From assembly GCA_036426205.1 (NCBI GenBank), contig WSYH01002495.1, positions 1-64,000 on the forward strand: a stretch of DNA of 64,000 bases, read 5' to 3'. This DNA comes from Ascaphus truei. Taxonomy: Eukaryota; Chordata; Amphibia; Anura; Ascaphidae. Shown here in pieces: positions 42,721 to 53,090 of this stretch (position 1 is the stretch's first letter; each line of letters starts with the position of its first letter). The translations under genes and the position numbers were made by a program. The notes under the pieces were generated by a model. The model did not search any database, was not told the origin of the DNA, and saw only the letters and a list, made by a program, of their open reading frames with translations.

Positions 42721-43127
42721 CTCTCTTGGTCGTAATGGCGGAGGTGGCGGGGCAATGATCAAATCGTATATAACAAGAATACATTAAAATATAATTTTCC
42801 ACCAGTGATGGCTACAATACTGCCTTTCTTAATTGGAAAGATATCTTGCTGAAGGAAAAAGAGCTGATAATAAATTACACAACAATAATATACTCATCAA
42901 TGCACTCAGAGAACCCTAAAATAACTATAATCTAGAAATTGCACATTTATCAGTAAATGAATTTGGGTTAATTTTTGGTACAGACATATAGAAAAAATGA
43001 AGGGAAAAAATAGAGAGAATATACACAAGGAGCAACTATATATATTTTCTTTATTTATTTTGAGAAAAGACGCCAGATAGAACTCAATATTCAATCCTTC
43101 GGAGGTCATTGTTCTCAAGGTATAAAT
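42721..43127. other. AT-rich spacer, no gene seen
   Basis: No domain or repeat boundary was recognised. Confidence 0.4.
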
Positions 43128-43212
43128 CCAGCAAAAGCTCCTGCTGGTGCTGGCGAGGCACAGCGTGAGCGTGCCTCAGCACGGGAGGATGGTGTATGGA
43201 CACAGCCTTAGG
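43128..43212. mobile_element. MITE fragment (CTAAGGCTG family)
   Basis: A short CpG-containing hairpin (GAGGCACAGCGTGAGC and its complement) ends in GTATGGACACAGCCTTAGG, the terminal motif of the MITEs at 15442 and 35456. Only one end is clear, so it is a relic next to the gypsy LTR. Confidence 0.5.
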
Positions 43213-43775
43213 GTCCTGATCCTCCTCACGAAGTGAGCTCCAGCAGGAGGGTCTCACCTGAATGTCTCAGGGTCCTGTGGCCTGGTCCCAGGCCGTAGGA
43301 TGCTGCTTGGTAGTCCGGTCACCAACGCAGTACTAATACTCTAATGGGGAGACTCCCTGTCTGGGGCCTTCTCTGCAACACTGATCTGTGGTGGCTCAGG
43401 GCCTTGGGGGTAGTCTCTAGGAGTAGCCCAGGAGCCACTTGCTCCCTGGACACTACCTGCTCTCTTGCTGGCTCCCGCGACTGACTTGTGGGCTCTTGTC
43501 CTAGAGGATATTCTCCTCCCTTCTGGTTCCGGCTCTTACGAATGCGTATTATCCTCGCAGCGCCACCTACAAGATAGCCGCTGCATTGGCTATGTTCTGC
43601 GCATGCCCAATGTAGCCTGCGGCACCACCTGCAAGATGGCCACTGCTCTGCTCGCGTCCTGCGCGTGCACCAAGTCTTGCACATGCGCGATAGCTTTGAA
43701 AATGGCAGCCGCCTGCCCCGGAGCATCGGAGCGGTTTCTCGACCCAGAGACAGGGTAAGGGGACCCTGCTACGTC
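43213..43775 (-). repeat. 3' LTR of gypsy copy 2 (inner boundary only)
   Basis: On the element strand a purine tract (TGGGGGAGGACG) is followed by TAGCAGGGTCCCCTTACCC, homologous to the LTR start of copy 1. The sequence is CpG-rich and contains repeated AAGATGGCC-like pieces. The outer end is not defined; it runs into MITE sequence near 43212. Confidence 0.6.
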
Positions 43776-46502
43776 CTCCCCCAGGTGGAGAATTCAACGT
43801 CTCGCTTGAGAACAACATATATACAGGCTTTTATAGCATGAATATATATTTCACAATTTATATAAAACACGGTATAACTGACACATACTTAAATGGCATT
43901 CAACACTTCAAGTTAGAATCACCATAATGGAGGCTAGCTTGCACCGAAACGACTACTGAGATTCATAGTGGGGTGCCCCTAACGAATCTTAAGCCATCCT
44001 CATTGGAGGGCGCCTCGGTCTTTGGCTCTGACGAACTTCTTCATGGTCGGAGAAGGCTACCATCAGCTTGAGGCCCTGGCCCTCTCATAGAGTGAATGTC
44101 ATTAACACCCTTTGGGGTGATGATAGGACTTTTTGGGTCCAGAGACCGACTTGTAGAGGCCACTGGAGTGGGGGCCTGACTGATCTGACCATTATCCGCT
44201 TCTTGTTCTTTTGCGGCCCACCAGTTTCCATGGGTATTTGCTGAAGTACCTTCAATTGGATCCTGGTTTTCTTCCACTGAATCTCGCTGGAATCTTCCAG
44301 TTTCATGGAAGGCAGTATGGGCGACGGATCAGGTTCACTTCCTCCCACTTAAGGGATTGGTAACAAATGATTCTGATACCAGACTTTTTTATCCGCCCCT
44401 CCAAATCCTTGATGCGATAAACAGGGAGGCCAGGCATCTGCGACTCTACCTCGAAGGAAGCCTCTCCCCATCTGTCGGCCAGTTTGTGCTTCCCCAGTAT
44501 TCCTAGGTTCCGCAACAGAATCGTGTCTCCAGGCTGAAGCTCCCGATACCATACCTTACATACCAGCTCGTTGCGTCATAGCTCCAGCTCTTGGGTTATA
44601 GACATGCGCTCTGGGTGGCAGTATGCTGCAGGAAGTACCTTCGACTGACACCCCAAGGAGTCCACTGCTCTGAGTTCGGAGAAGGCGACTTTGTCTTCCA
44701 CTATCACCGCTGTGGAGCACATTGCCCGGATTCCTGGGCCAGAAATTTCTTCCCATTCGCCATCGTCCGACGTTGAACTCAGTCCCGGCCTTCTGGACAG
44801 GGCATCGGCTCCGATATTCAAGGGCCCAGGCTTGTACTTCAGAGTAAACTGATAGTTAACAAAAGGAAAGGGATTGGGGAGTGATCAACTAAACCATACT
44901 AATTGTATGGACGCGTGATGATGTTGTCAGCCCCTGTCATGGGGCTATTTTAATACAGTGTTTGCCAGCCATTCATTAGATATTAGCCATATATAAAATT
45001 AGTGTAGTAGCTGGGTAATGATTCCAGGAATAGTCTGGGTCTGAATAGTTGTTTGTACCGTCTATATCAAGGTATATGACATAACATCCCTGCTACTACT
45101 ATATTTACTAGTCTACCGGGCTAACTAGTGAAGTGTTGGGCTTATTTGCTCACCCTGGGTGCGTGCACCTTCAGTAGCCTCTAACTCTCCAGTTTCAATG
45201 GTATATTGGAGTATTTATATATCAGAGACTTCCTTGGTAGCACGAGTGACTTTATTTAATTTATTTTTAATAGTTATCACACATTTTCTTTGGTAATATA
45301 TGTTTTAAGTATATGATATTAAAGGTTATATTTTAAACATAGGTAGTGTGCATTTATGTGAATTTTCTTTGGAGTACAGGTCTCTGTACCCCTCACCCTT
45401 CTCTAAACTGATAGTTAGACAGAGTAGCCAACCACCTGTGGCTGTTGGCGTCTAACTTGGTGGAGGCCAAGAGGTCAACGGGTTGTTGTCAGTTTGCACC
45501 TCTAAGGAGACCCCGTATAGATAATTGTGAAGCTTATCTACAATAGCCCACTTGAGCGCTAGGAATTCCAATTTATGCCCTGGATAGTTCTGCTCGCTTT
45601 CCGTTAGGCTGAGACTCGCATACGATACCGGCCAGAGGCCCGTAGGGTGTTTTTGGTGTAATACTGCTCCCAGACCGTTGAAGCTGTCATCCACGTGTAG
45701 GATGTACGGTTGCCCCGGGTCTGCATAGGACAAGACAGGAGCTTCAGTGAGACTCTTCTTCAGACCTGTGAAGGCCGTCGCAGGCAGAAGTCCATTTGTT
45801 CCCTAACGGTGTTCGCAGGGTGGCGGATTTTTGCCGAGGCTCTTCTGGGTGGATCTTCAACAGATTATTGAGGACCTTGGCCTTGCTTGAGTAACTCTCT
45901 ATGAATCTTCGGTAGTAACCGCAAAACCCCAGGAAGGATCGTAGCTCTATCACATTATCTGGTCTAAACCAGTTCACCACGGCGTCGACCTTAGCGGAGT
46001 CGGTAGCCACTCCTTCTGCGGACACTATGTTGCCCACATAGGTGACCGAAATGCGGCAGAAGTGACATTTGACAACTTCAGGCCTTCTTGTCACAGTCGC
46101 TCCAGAACCTTCAGAAGGGGACATTTCCGGGGATTCATATCACCAATGGTCTTTTCCATTAACCTCTGGAATGTTGCAGGTGCACCACAAATGCCTTTGG
46201 GGTCGCGGGGTGAACTGGTAAAACTACTAACGACTAACTGCCGGATAAGGCGCTGATGATCTCTTCAATCCGCGCAAGGTATATTGGTCTGGGACCGTGC
46301 GGCGGTTCAGGGTGCGGTAGTCCATGGATAGGCGCACGGATCCATTGTTCTTCTGCACTAACACAATAGGAGAGGCATATGGGCTACGGGACTCTGTTAC
46401 GATACCCGCCGTCTCCATCTCCTTCAGGACATCCCTCACATTCTCCACATCTCTGGCAGCTATGCATCTGGAATGCTCCCGAAATGGAGTTGCGTCGTTC
46501 AA
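43776..46502 (-). pseudogene. Ty3/gypsy pol: RT, RNase H, integrase tail (copy 2)
   Basis: On the complement, in order: the RT start (SPYASPIVLVQKNNGSVRLS and MDYRTLNRR) and FLGFCGYYRRFIESYSSKAK. RNase H follows (PYILHVDDSFNGLGAVLHQK, HKLEFLALKWAI, TDNNPLT), then a 545-bp insertion, then NIGADALSRRPGL. A deletion removes the integrase core, leaving only LGILGKHKLADRWGEASFEV and the 3' part to 44080. A deletion in RT has removed the segment with the catalytic aspartate box: sequence jumps from the GAPATFQRLM region to LLKVLERL near 46115. It is therefore doubly dead. It is about the same lineage as copy 1, in opposite orientation. Confidence 0.85.
44859..45403. mobile_element. 545-bp insertion with 14-bp TSD in gypsy RNase H
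   Basis: TAAACTGATAGTTA at 44845-44858 and 45404-45417 brackets 545 bp of AT-rich, non-coding DNA. RNase H codons stop at one copy and resume at the other. No terminal inverted repeat or poly-A tail is visible. The TSD length equals that of the 2.6-kb fold-back element. Confidence 0.85.
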
Positions 46503-46624
46503 TCAAATCGTGTGTTGAGCACTCTTACTGGAGCCCACATCCATCTCCCTGGTGGAGAACATCTCCTTGCGTTCTGCCAGATTGTCGCTTAACCGTTTCT
46601 TCCACTCCGCTGGCAAGGGTCGAT

Positions 46625-47440
46625 TCACCGAAGTCGAACTACAGTTCGGGAGGGGCTTCTCGCATGGTACCCGTGTTCACATGAGCCAGGGATTCTATAT
46701 TGAGTAATCGGGTATATCCGACCCAGTGCTTGACCGACGTCAAACCGTATAGGGTGGGACGAGATATTCTGTATGGTCACATTAAACTGGTGGAAGTGAA
46801 GACCCCACTCCTTCATCTCTGGCACCACCTTGAACCCTCTGTTGGCGTCCTCTTGGGCGTGGTCTCTAATGAAAAGTACCAGTGCTTCATCGCAGCCTGG
46901 GTAGTTAGGCAAAGCGGCCATGTACCTCACTCTCCCTGGTGAAATCTCTGTCAACCCCTTCTCAAGGTTGAAAAATTGTCCAAATCCTTCTTGGGCAGAG
47001 ATCCTATAGCATTCTTCTTTGAATATGTCAGGGTTCTGCTCGCCACAAACCAGGACCGGACCGCGAGGCTGAGGTGGGGTTGTAAAAGCACCGACCTGAG
47101 ACCGCGCAGGCTGATCCGGATTGCGCAGTTCGTTGTCAAACGTAGCAGGATCAGGAAAGGAGAAGACAGCGTCGTCGTTGTACAAGCCAGGGTCAGGACA
47201 GGAGATATCAGGATAACCATTGTTCAGGCAAGAGTTCGGCAACAGGTAGTCAGGAGAGCCCCGCTTCAGCTTAGGAGCGCGGGGTTGGCCTCTGCGCGAG
47301 CGACGACCATGGCCCATGGTACTGGTCACAGGAGATGGTAGGCAGACCAGAATAGCACACCGCTTTGGTGCACCAGTGCTACAGCGCAAGAGTCCTGAGC
47401 GGCTGGGGAATCCTCTGTAACAGCGCAGGAACCAGGACAC
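46625..47440 (-). pseudogene. Gypsy copy 2 upstream ORF (gag/protease-side region)
   Basis: This 271-codon frame lies just upstream of RT on the same strand. The segment VTIQNISSHPIRFDVGQALG resembles the region before RT in gypsy polyproteins, and the N-terminal half is proline- and charge-rich. I could not recognise a gag zinc knuckle or the protease DTG motif. It belongs to the element by position; its exact domain is not assigned. Confidence 0.5.
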
Positions 47441-47815
47441 GGCCTCTCTAGATTAGGGAAAGAGTAGGCCCCAGGAACCAGGAAGCTGAAGATCCACAGG
47501 GAAACCTCCGCTACAGTGCAGGAATCAGGAGACTGAAGAGCGCGGGGGATACCTTTGCCTCAGTGCAGGAAAGCAGGAAGCTGAAGACATAGGGGATACC
47601 TTTGCTTCAGCGCAGGAGAACAAGCGGGAACTTGAAGGAAGCTGAAGGACGCAGGGCGGAACCTCCGTATCAGCATAGGAGAACAAGCGGCTTGAAGGGA
47701 GCTGAAGGACGCAGGGCGGAACCTGGTATCAGCATAGGAGAACAAGCGGCTTGAAGGAAGCTGAAGGACGCAGGGCGGAACCTGGTATCAGCATAGGAGA
47801 ACAAGCGAGGGCTTG
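47405..47815. repeat. 59-bp minisatellite in the gypsy leader
   Basis: About seven units are present. The last three are nearly identical and share GAAGCTGAAGGACGCAGGGC followed by GGAACCTGGTATCAGCATAG; earlier units are diverged. It lies between the gypsy upstream ORF and the probable 5' LTR, so it may be the element's leader. Confidence 0.85.
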
Positions 47816-48120
47816 TGGCAAAACAGTAGACATCCAGTTAGGACTATGCTCGGCAGGGAGCATTATGGGAAGACAGTACTTAAAGGCCAGCGGGCCAATC
47901 CCCGGAGGGGGGTGTGAAGGTACTGCTCCAATGAATGAATGCAAGTCTAGGTTGCAGTGATAGGCTGCACAGCTGCAGTAGATACCAGAGGGAGTGTGTA
48001 TTGCTTTGATGAGTGAATCCAGGCTGCAGCAAACCTCAGGAGAGCTGATCCAGAACTGCACCGGTCTGCAAGGTAAGGCAACCAGTAAACCATGGAGAGG
48101 ATTCCTTACAGAATACAGGG
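47816..48120 (-). repeat. Probable remnant of gypsy copy 2 5' LTR or leader
   Basis: The position suggests the 5' end of the inverted gypsy copy, but it does not clearly align to the LTR at 43213-43775. It is left unassigned beyond that. Confidence 0.3.
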
Positions 48121-48182
48121 TGAATCCGCAAAAATTATATATATTTCTTTAGTTAGTGTGGGGCTGTTGTGTGTGTTTTCTT

Positions 48183-48405
48183 TTTATTGTGGGTAGCGGG
48201 GGTGGGTGAAGGGGGTATTAGCCCCAATGGTGGTCTGTTTAGGGCTTGCGGGTGGATAGCAGGAGGGTTTAACCCCTTCATGACCGTAGCGGTATTAACT
48301 GCTACGGTCGTGAAGGGGTTAAGCGCACCCGCAACCCCCCCGCAAGCCCTAAACAAAAAACAAATTCCAAATACCCCCTTCACCCACCCCCGCTATCCAC
48401 AATAA
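48183..48405. mobile_element. Fold-back MITE with TTAACCCCTTCATGACC hairpin
   Basis: Arms of about 105 bp pair across a centre at about 48293. Outer parts TATTGTGGGTAGCGGGGGTG and its complement are followed by TTTAGGGCTTGCGGGTG and its complement. The core at 48268-48321 is a 54-bp palindrome with two mismatches. Non-coding. Confidence 0.85.
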
Positions 48406-48418
48406 ACTTGGCACGGCT

Positions 48419-48470
48419 GTTTAACCCCTTCATTGTCTTAGCGGTTAGCCGCTAAGGTAATGAAGTGGCC
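48419..48470. repeat. Second AACCCCTTCATT hairpin
   Basis: CTTCATTGTCTTAGCGGTT and its near complement form a 38-bp palindrome, closely related to the preceding element. A further partial copy is seen at about 56810-56865. Confidence 0.75.
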
Positions 48471-48489
48471 TTTAAATACATTTTTCCTG

Positions 48490-48935
48490 CCTCGGATGCA
48501 TGCCGGGGGTGTCCGGTGCTGGTATTAATGGTATCAGCTTCGGAGACCACCGGCATCAATCCCAGCCAGGAAAAAGGCCAGAATTTTTATTAAGTGCCGA
48601 TCCGCCACTCATCAGCAGCTTCTCACCATCAACTTGCCAACTTTTTCTTGCGTGGCTGATTCGCCATAAAAACGCCAATCTAGAGTGGCGAATAGCTCCG
48701 CTAAGCTAATCGCCACTACTAGAATACAGCGTGGCGGAAAATGTTTCTATTTTAGGCGGAAAGTGCCTTCTCGCCTCGCCACCGGCGGAAAAAAAATAAC
48801 CGCCAACCAAACTGGCGTTTTTTTTGATTCTCGCCACTTTCTCGCCCCTTACTAAATAGGGGTAGCCATTTTTGGCGGGAAAGTGGTGAGAATTGCCTTT
48901 CCGCTGCTTACTGCATGATGCCCTAAGTCGGCTAG
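48490..48935. mobile_element. Fold-back MITE with TTCTCACC/GGTGAGAA arms, putative
   Basis: Short inverted pairs bracket AT-rich DNA with repeated TGGCGGAAA-type words: TCTCACC at 48624 and GGTGAGAA at 48885, and an outer TAAGTGCCGATCCGCC with a counterpart near 48900. No TSD was found. Confidence 0.4.
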
Positions 48936-49454
48936 ATCCGCGGCTCTCAGATTAACCCGGTTAGGTGCGTTTTTTTGTCGTTTTCACCCAGAGTGAACTG
49001 CGTTCTTTTTGCCCTCGTGATATTAACATTTTATTCTCGCTGTCTGCAATACTGCAATGCCGTGTAAAAACTCAGGATGGCGTTTGCGAGCTGTTGTTTT
49101 GGAAGTCTTATACCTTCGCGGTACAACCTATGTCAGTACACAGTCTGTGTGTGGGCGCGCAGTAATTCTAAATTTGCATATTTAAAGTATACAGTACATG
49201 CATTTGCAGTGCTGTTCTGCAGTACAGTATGTCTCAGTATGTCTCATTTGAAAATTGTTGAAACGCATAGGCGTGTACTTTACTGTAACAGTGTCACATT
49301 TCGGCATATACAGCGCTCTCACCTTGCTCAATATAATTAACTGCACTGCAGGGTATTTCAACTTCTTATCTTCTCTACAATGCAGTACATCTCTCCCACA
49401 CCATTCCTTTGAACGTGTGTCTGGTTTCAATCACATTCCTGCTTGACAGCAGGT
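48936..49454. other. Spacer, no gene seen
   Basis: Mixed sequence. TTTATTCTCGCTGTCTGCAATACTGCA at 49028 (first 20 bases TTTATTCTCGCTGTCTGCAA) echoes part of the MITE at 16276, so a relic may be present. Confidence 0.35.
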
Positions 49455-50405
49455 GATTACTGCTCATGCGCCTGTAACTTCGCCCACCACTGCTTGCTTG
49501 CCTGAGTGAGTTACCAAAAAAATTAAAAAAAGTTTTTATTGTATTTTTTTTTTCTCCACAAGCATGGAAAAACCATCTTACTGTATTATGATATTCAATC
49601 TGTGCTGCAGTTTTTGACTGCGACCCTGTGCGTTTGACTGCACATGGTTGATTTGTGTGCTTTTTACGTACTGTATTTGTGGGTGTATTATTATGATGAA
49701 CTGCCTTTTGAAATTAAAGTATGTCTTTAGCTTTGAACTTCATGCAGCTGTACCCTGTAGTCCCCTCCCCCACGAACGCTAGCTCAAGGATTTGAAATTC
49801 CACGGAGTCGTTAATTTTCTGAATCTTGCCATTGTGTTCTTAATCCGTCCATAGCCGAGCTACAAAGCCTCACTGCGCCTGCGTGTAATCCTTTTTGAGA
49901 TGGGAGATGCTTACTGCACATGAGTCACCCAACCCCCCCTCTCCACAGAGTCATTAATTTACTGAATCTTGCCATTGTGTTCTGAATCCGTCCATAGCCG
50001 AGCTACAATGCCTCACTGCGCCTGCGTGTAATTCTCTTTGAGATGGGAATTTTGAGGCTTTATTTACGGCAACGCTTTTGAAAATCCCTTTTCGAACTTG
50101 ATTTGCACAGAGCATCACCTCTCTATGCGCCTGTGTGTAATCCTCTTTCGGATGGGAGCTAGTTTATTCCTGCTCATGCGCCTGTAACTTCACCCACTGC
50201 TTGCTTGAGTGCCCCCCCCAAAAAATTTTTTAATTATGATTTTTTAACTGTTATTTTATCCACAAGCCTGCCAAAACAATCTTGATTTTACGATATTAAA
50301 TCTGTGCGTTTGCCTGCACATGGTTTATTTGTGTGCTTTTTATGTACTGTATTTGGGGGTGTATGGATCAAATTACAGTATTATGATGAACTGCCTTTTG
50401 AAATT
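49455..50405. repeat. Composite direct-repeat block (~250-bp and ~155-bp units)
   Basis: Two copies of a ~250-bp unit (49455-49725 and 50170-50405, sharing CTGCTCATGCGCCTGTAACT and GATGAACTGCCTTTTGAAAT) enclose two to three ~155-bp units. These share TGAATCTTGCCATTGTGTTC and a CCATAGCCGAGCTACAA run (near 49820, 49965 and partly 50110). An inverted copy of the small unit is at 51290-51480. It is probably a satellite-like or MITE-derived block. Confidence 0.75.
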
Positions 50406-50420
50406 ACTATACTCTACAGC

Positions 50421-50470
50421 AATCATGTCAAACTCAAATGCTAACAAGGGCCAAATAAACAAGGTTTAAG
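50421..50470. other. hAT-type terminus (orphan)
   Basis: ACAGCAATCATGTCAAACTC followed by GGGCCAAATAAAC resembles the left end at 51750. No matching right end of its own was found. Confidence 0.4.
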
Positions 50471-50535
50471 TCTAGGTTGGCCGCAAAAAAAAAAAAACTT
50501 ACATTTTCATAGAAACGTAGGTTTATTTCGAAAAG

Positions 50536-50537
<2 letters not shown>

Positions 50538-50566
<29 letters not shown>
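50538..50566. repeat. (TG)n microsatellite
   Basis: A simple TG run is followed by an A-rich stretch. Confidence 0.9.
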
Positions 50567-50817
50567 CCTCACAAAAAAAAAAAAAGCCAGATGTGAATGA
50601 CTTTTGAACCCATTAACCAGTGTCAGGATGCCCCTCTTGATTTCCAAAGCAGCAATCCCGCCTGGAATCTTACCTGATCCGTAGTCCCTCAAGATACTAT
50701 ACTGGAGGGGAGTTGTTTCCTACCTGTCTTCCGATGTCCCCCGTGAGAAACTTGAGTCAGATCCGGAAGAAAGCAGAATAGGTTATTTCGGTGTAGGTAT
50801 AGGGCAGTTAAGATAAA

Positions 50818-51290
50818 AACGAGAGACAGAGAGACAGAGAGACAGAGAGGCAGAGAGAGAGGCAGAGAGAGAGGCAGAGAGAGAGGCAGAGAGAGAGGCA
50901 GAGAGAGGCAGAGAAAGGCAGAGAGAGGCAGAGAGAGGCAGAGAGAGAGAGAGGCGCAGAGAGAGAGAGAGGCAGAGAGAGAGAGGGAGAGAGAGGCAGA
51001 GAGAGAGAGAGGCAGAGAGAGAGAGAGAGGCAGAGAGAGAGAGGCATTTGTGTGTGTTGTCGTGTGTGTTTCCTCCCTTCCCTCCCTCTTCCTACCCCTC
51101 GCCTCCCTCCTCACCCTCTCGCCTCTCCTCCCCTCCTCTCTCTCTCTCTCTCCCTCTCTCCGCCTCTCAGCCTGCCCGCCCTCTCTCTCCCTCTCGGGGG
51201 TCTCCGCCTCTCCGCCCGCTCTCTCTCCTCCCTCTCCCCCTCGGGTCCCTCTCCCCCCTGCCCTCTCCCCCTGCCCCTGAGTCTGAATGG
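50818..51290. repeat. Purine tract followed by pyrimidine tract
   Basis: 50818-51045 is (GAGAGAGGCA)n, almost pure purine with regular C. 51060-51290 is C/T-rich. The switch lies at about 51046. The halves are partly complementary, so this could fold into a large hairpin. Frames on either strand are leucine/serine or arginine/glutamate artefacts. Confidence 0.9.
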
Positions 51291-51480
51291 GGTGATGTTA
51301 TGTTGCAGTAATCAGCTGGCTCCCATCAAAAAGAGGATTACCGCAGTCGCCCAAAATGAGGATTTGTAGCTCGGCTGGCTATGGATGGATTAAGAAACAC
51401 AATGGCAATATTCAGAAAATTAACGACTATGTGGAGAGAGGGGGTTGGGGGTGGTTGACTCTCATGCGCGTAGTAAGCAA
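51290..51480. repeat. Inverted copy of the ~155-bp unit
   Basis: It contains the complement of TGAATCTTGCCATTGTGTTC, CCATAGCCGAGCTACAA and nearby bases found at 49790-49905. Together the two copies bracket the purine/pyrimidine tract. Confidence 0.75.
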
Positions 51481-52379
51481 GCAAGTTCCGATCTCTAAAA
51501 GGATTAGTTTAGAGGAAAAGATATAGGAAAAGAATAAGAACAGCGAGGGAAGGGGCCTTAAGCGATGAGGATAGGGCAAGTCGAAGTGAAAAACAAAAGG
51601 ATAGAAGAAGGGAAGAAAAGGAAACGAAGAGGGGGAACCAGGGCAGGGCGGGAGAGAAGAGGTGGGGTGGTCTGTGCGTGGGGGAGGGAACAGGGAAGGG
51701 AGAAGGATTAGTGTGCAGCAGTTCAATCAAAGAATAACATACTGTAGAGCAAAGCATGTCAAACTTGCGGCCCGCGCCCGCTTGCGGGACCCACAACGAC
51801 ATATGTGGCCCCAGTTCGCCAATATTAACTCATTGTGCGCGCGCTTTCTGCAAAGGCCAAAAAAAAAACTTCCCCTCTCTCCCGATGGGAGGCGCGTGTG
51901 GTTACACTGGCCAGCAGACAGCATTTTTTTTGGCCCGCCCGAGCCAGCTCTATCGGAGCTTTTGGCATATCGTTAGGCTGCCTCTTCCTGCTGCACGCCC
52001 TACCCTCCTCCGACTCCTCTCTCTCGTCACTGCTGACGTGGAGAAGTCAGGTTACTAATGCTCCATGCCTGACGTGCTCTCCTTCTCCGATATTTCCTTA
52101 CCCGTTCCGACGTTCCGATTTTTTCGTCTGGTATGTGTTGTATGGTCTGCGTGTTCTGCGATCACGGCCCCCCCCCCTCATCCCCTGTGCATGAGAGATA
52201 TGCTGCAGATGCCGGCCGGGGTCTTAGCATAACAGCTGTGCGGATCACAGCACCACTCCCTTGTGCAAAAGACATGGCCAACTCCCCTCAATGAGGTGCA
52301 GAGAGTAAGTAGTTAAGTGGAATCCAAGGAAAGGGGCTAGGGTCAGGAAAAGAAGAAAAAAAAAAAAAATGTAAAATAT

Positions 52380-53090
52380 ATGTGTGAATGAAAAGTGAAA
52401 AGGAGGAGATATGTGGGGTGAATATTGTATATATAGTATGTGTGTCGGTGTGTTGTGTGTGGGGTGTACTGTGTGTGAGGATAATGTGCTGTTCGTGGTG
52501 TGTGTTGTGTGTGTGTTAGTGTTTGGGTGTTGTTTGTATGTGTGGGCGCGTACTGGGGGTGGGAGGGTGGGCGCTGGCGGGGGGAGGCAGTAGGGGGGTG
52601 GGGGAGCGAAGGAAGTGCAACACATATTTAGCGGGAAAGGGAGATGGAAGTGAGATTTGTAGGATGTCAAGTGGTATATGAGTGGCGCAGGGTGTGTGTG
52701 GTGATGATCACTAGTGGGTGTAGGTGTGACGGTGGTAGTGTGTTGTGTTGTAGTGTGTGTGTGTGTGTGTTTGTTGGGGGGGTGCAGGTGTGGCATGTGG
52801 GGTGTTGGGTGGTGTGTGTGTGTGTGTGGGTGACTCTGATGTGTGTGTGTATGAGGTGTGATGTGTGTGTGTGTGTCCGCCGTCCCCCTGAGTGTGTGTC
52901 CCCCTCGCCGTGTGTGTGTGTGGTGCTGTGTGCCTGTGTGCCTGTCCCGCTCTCGTGCCCCCCCCGCCCTGAGCCCAAAAAGAGTCAAAGAGCACCCCCT
53001 GCGTGGGTGTTGCATTAGGTTTGTGAGTGTGGGTGTGTAGTGTCGTTGTGTGTGTGTGGTGTGTGTGTTTGTGTGTGTGTGTGTGTCTGA
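52380..53090. repeat. GT-rich simple repeat region
   Basis: Long irregular (GTGTGT)n DNA with GGGGG interruptions. The His/Thr-rich frames on the complement are artefacts. No gene. Confidence 0.85.

Noticed and set aside
50689..51369. Leucine/serine-rich and proline-rich frames, a possible membrane protein
   Set aside because: They are translations of (GAGA)n and (CTCT)n tracts.
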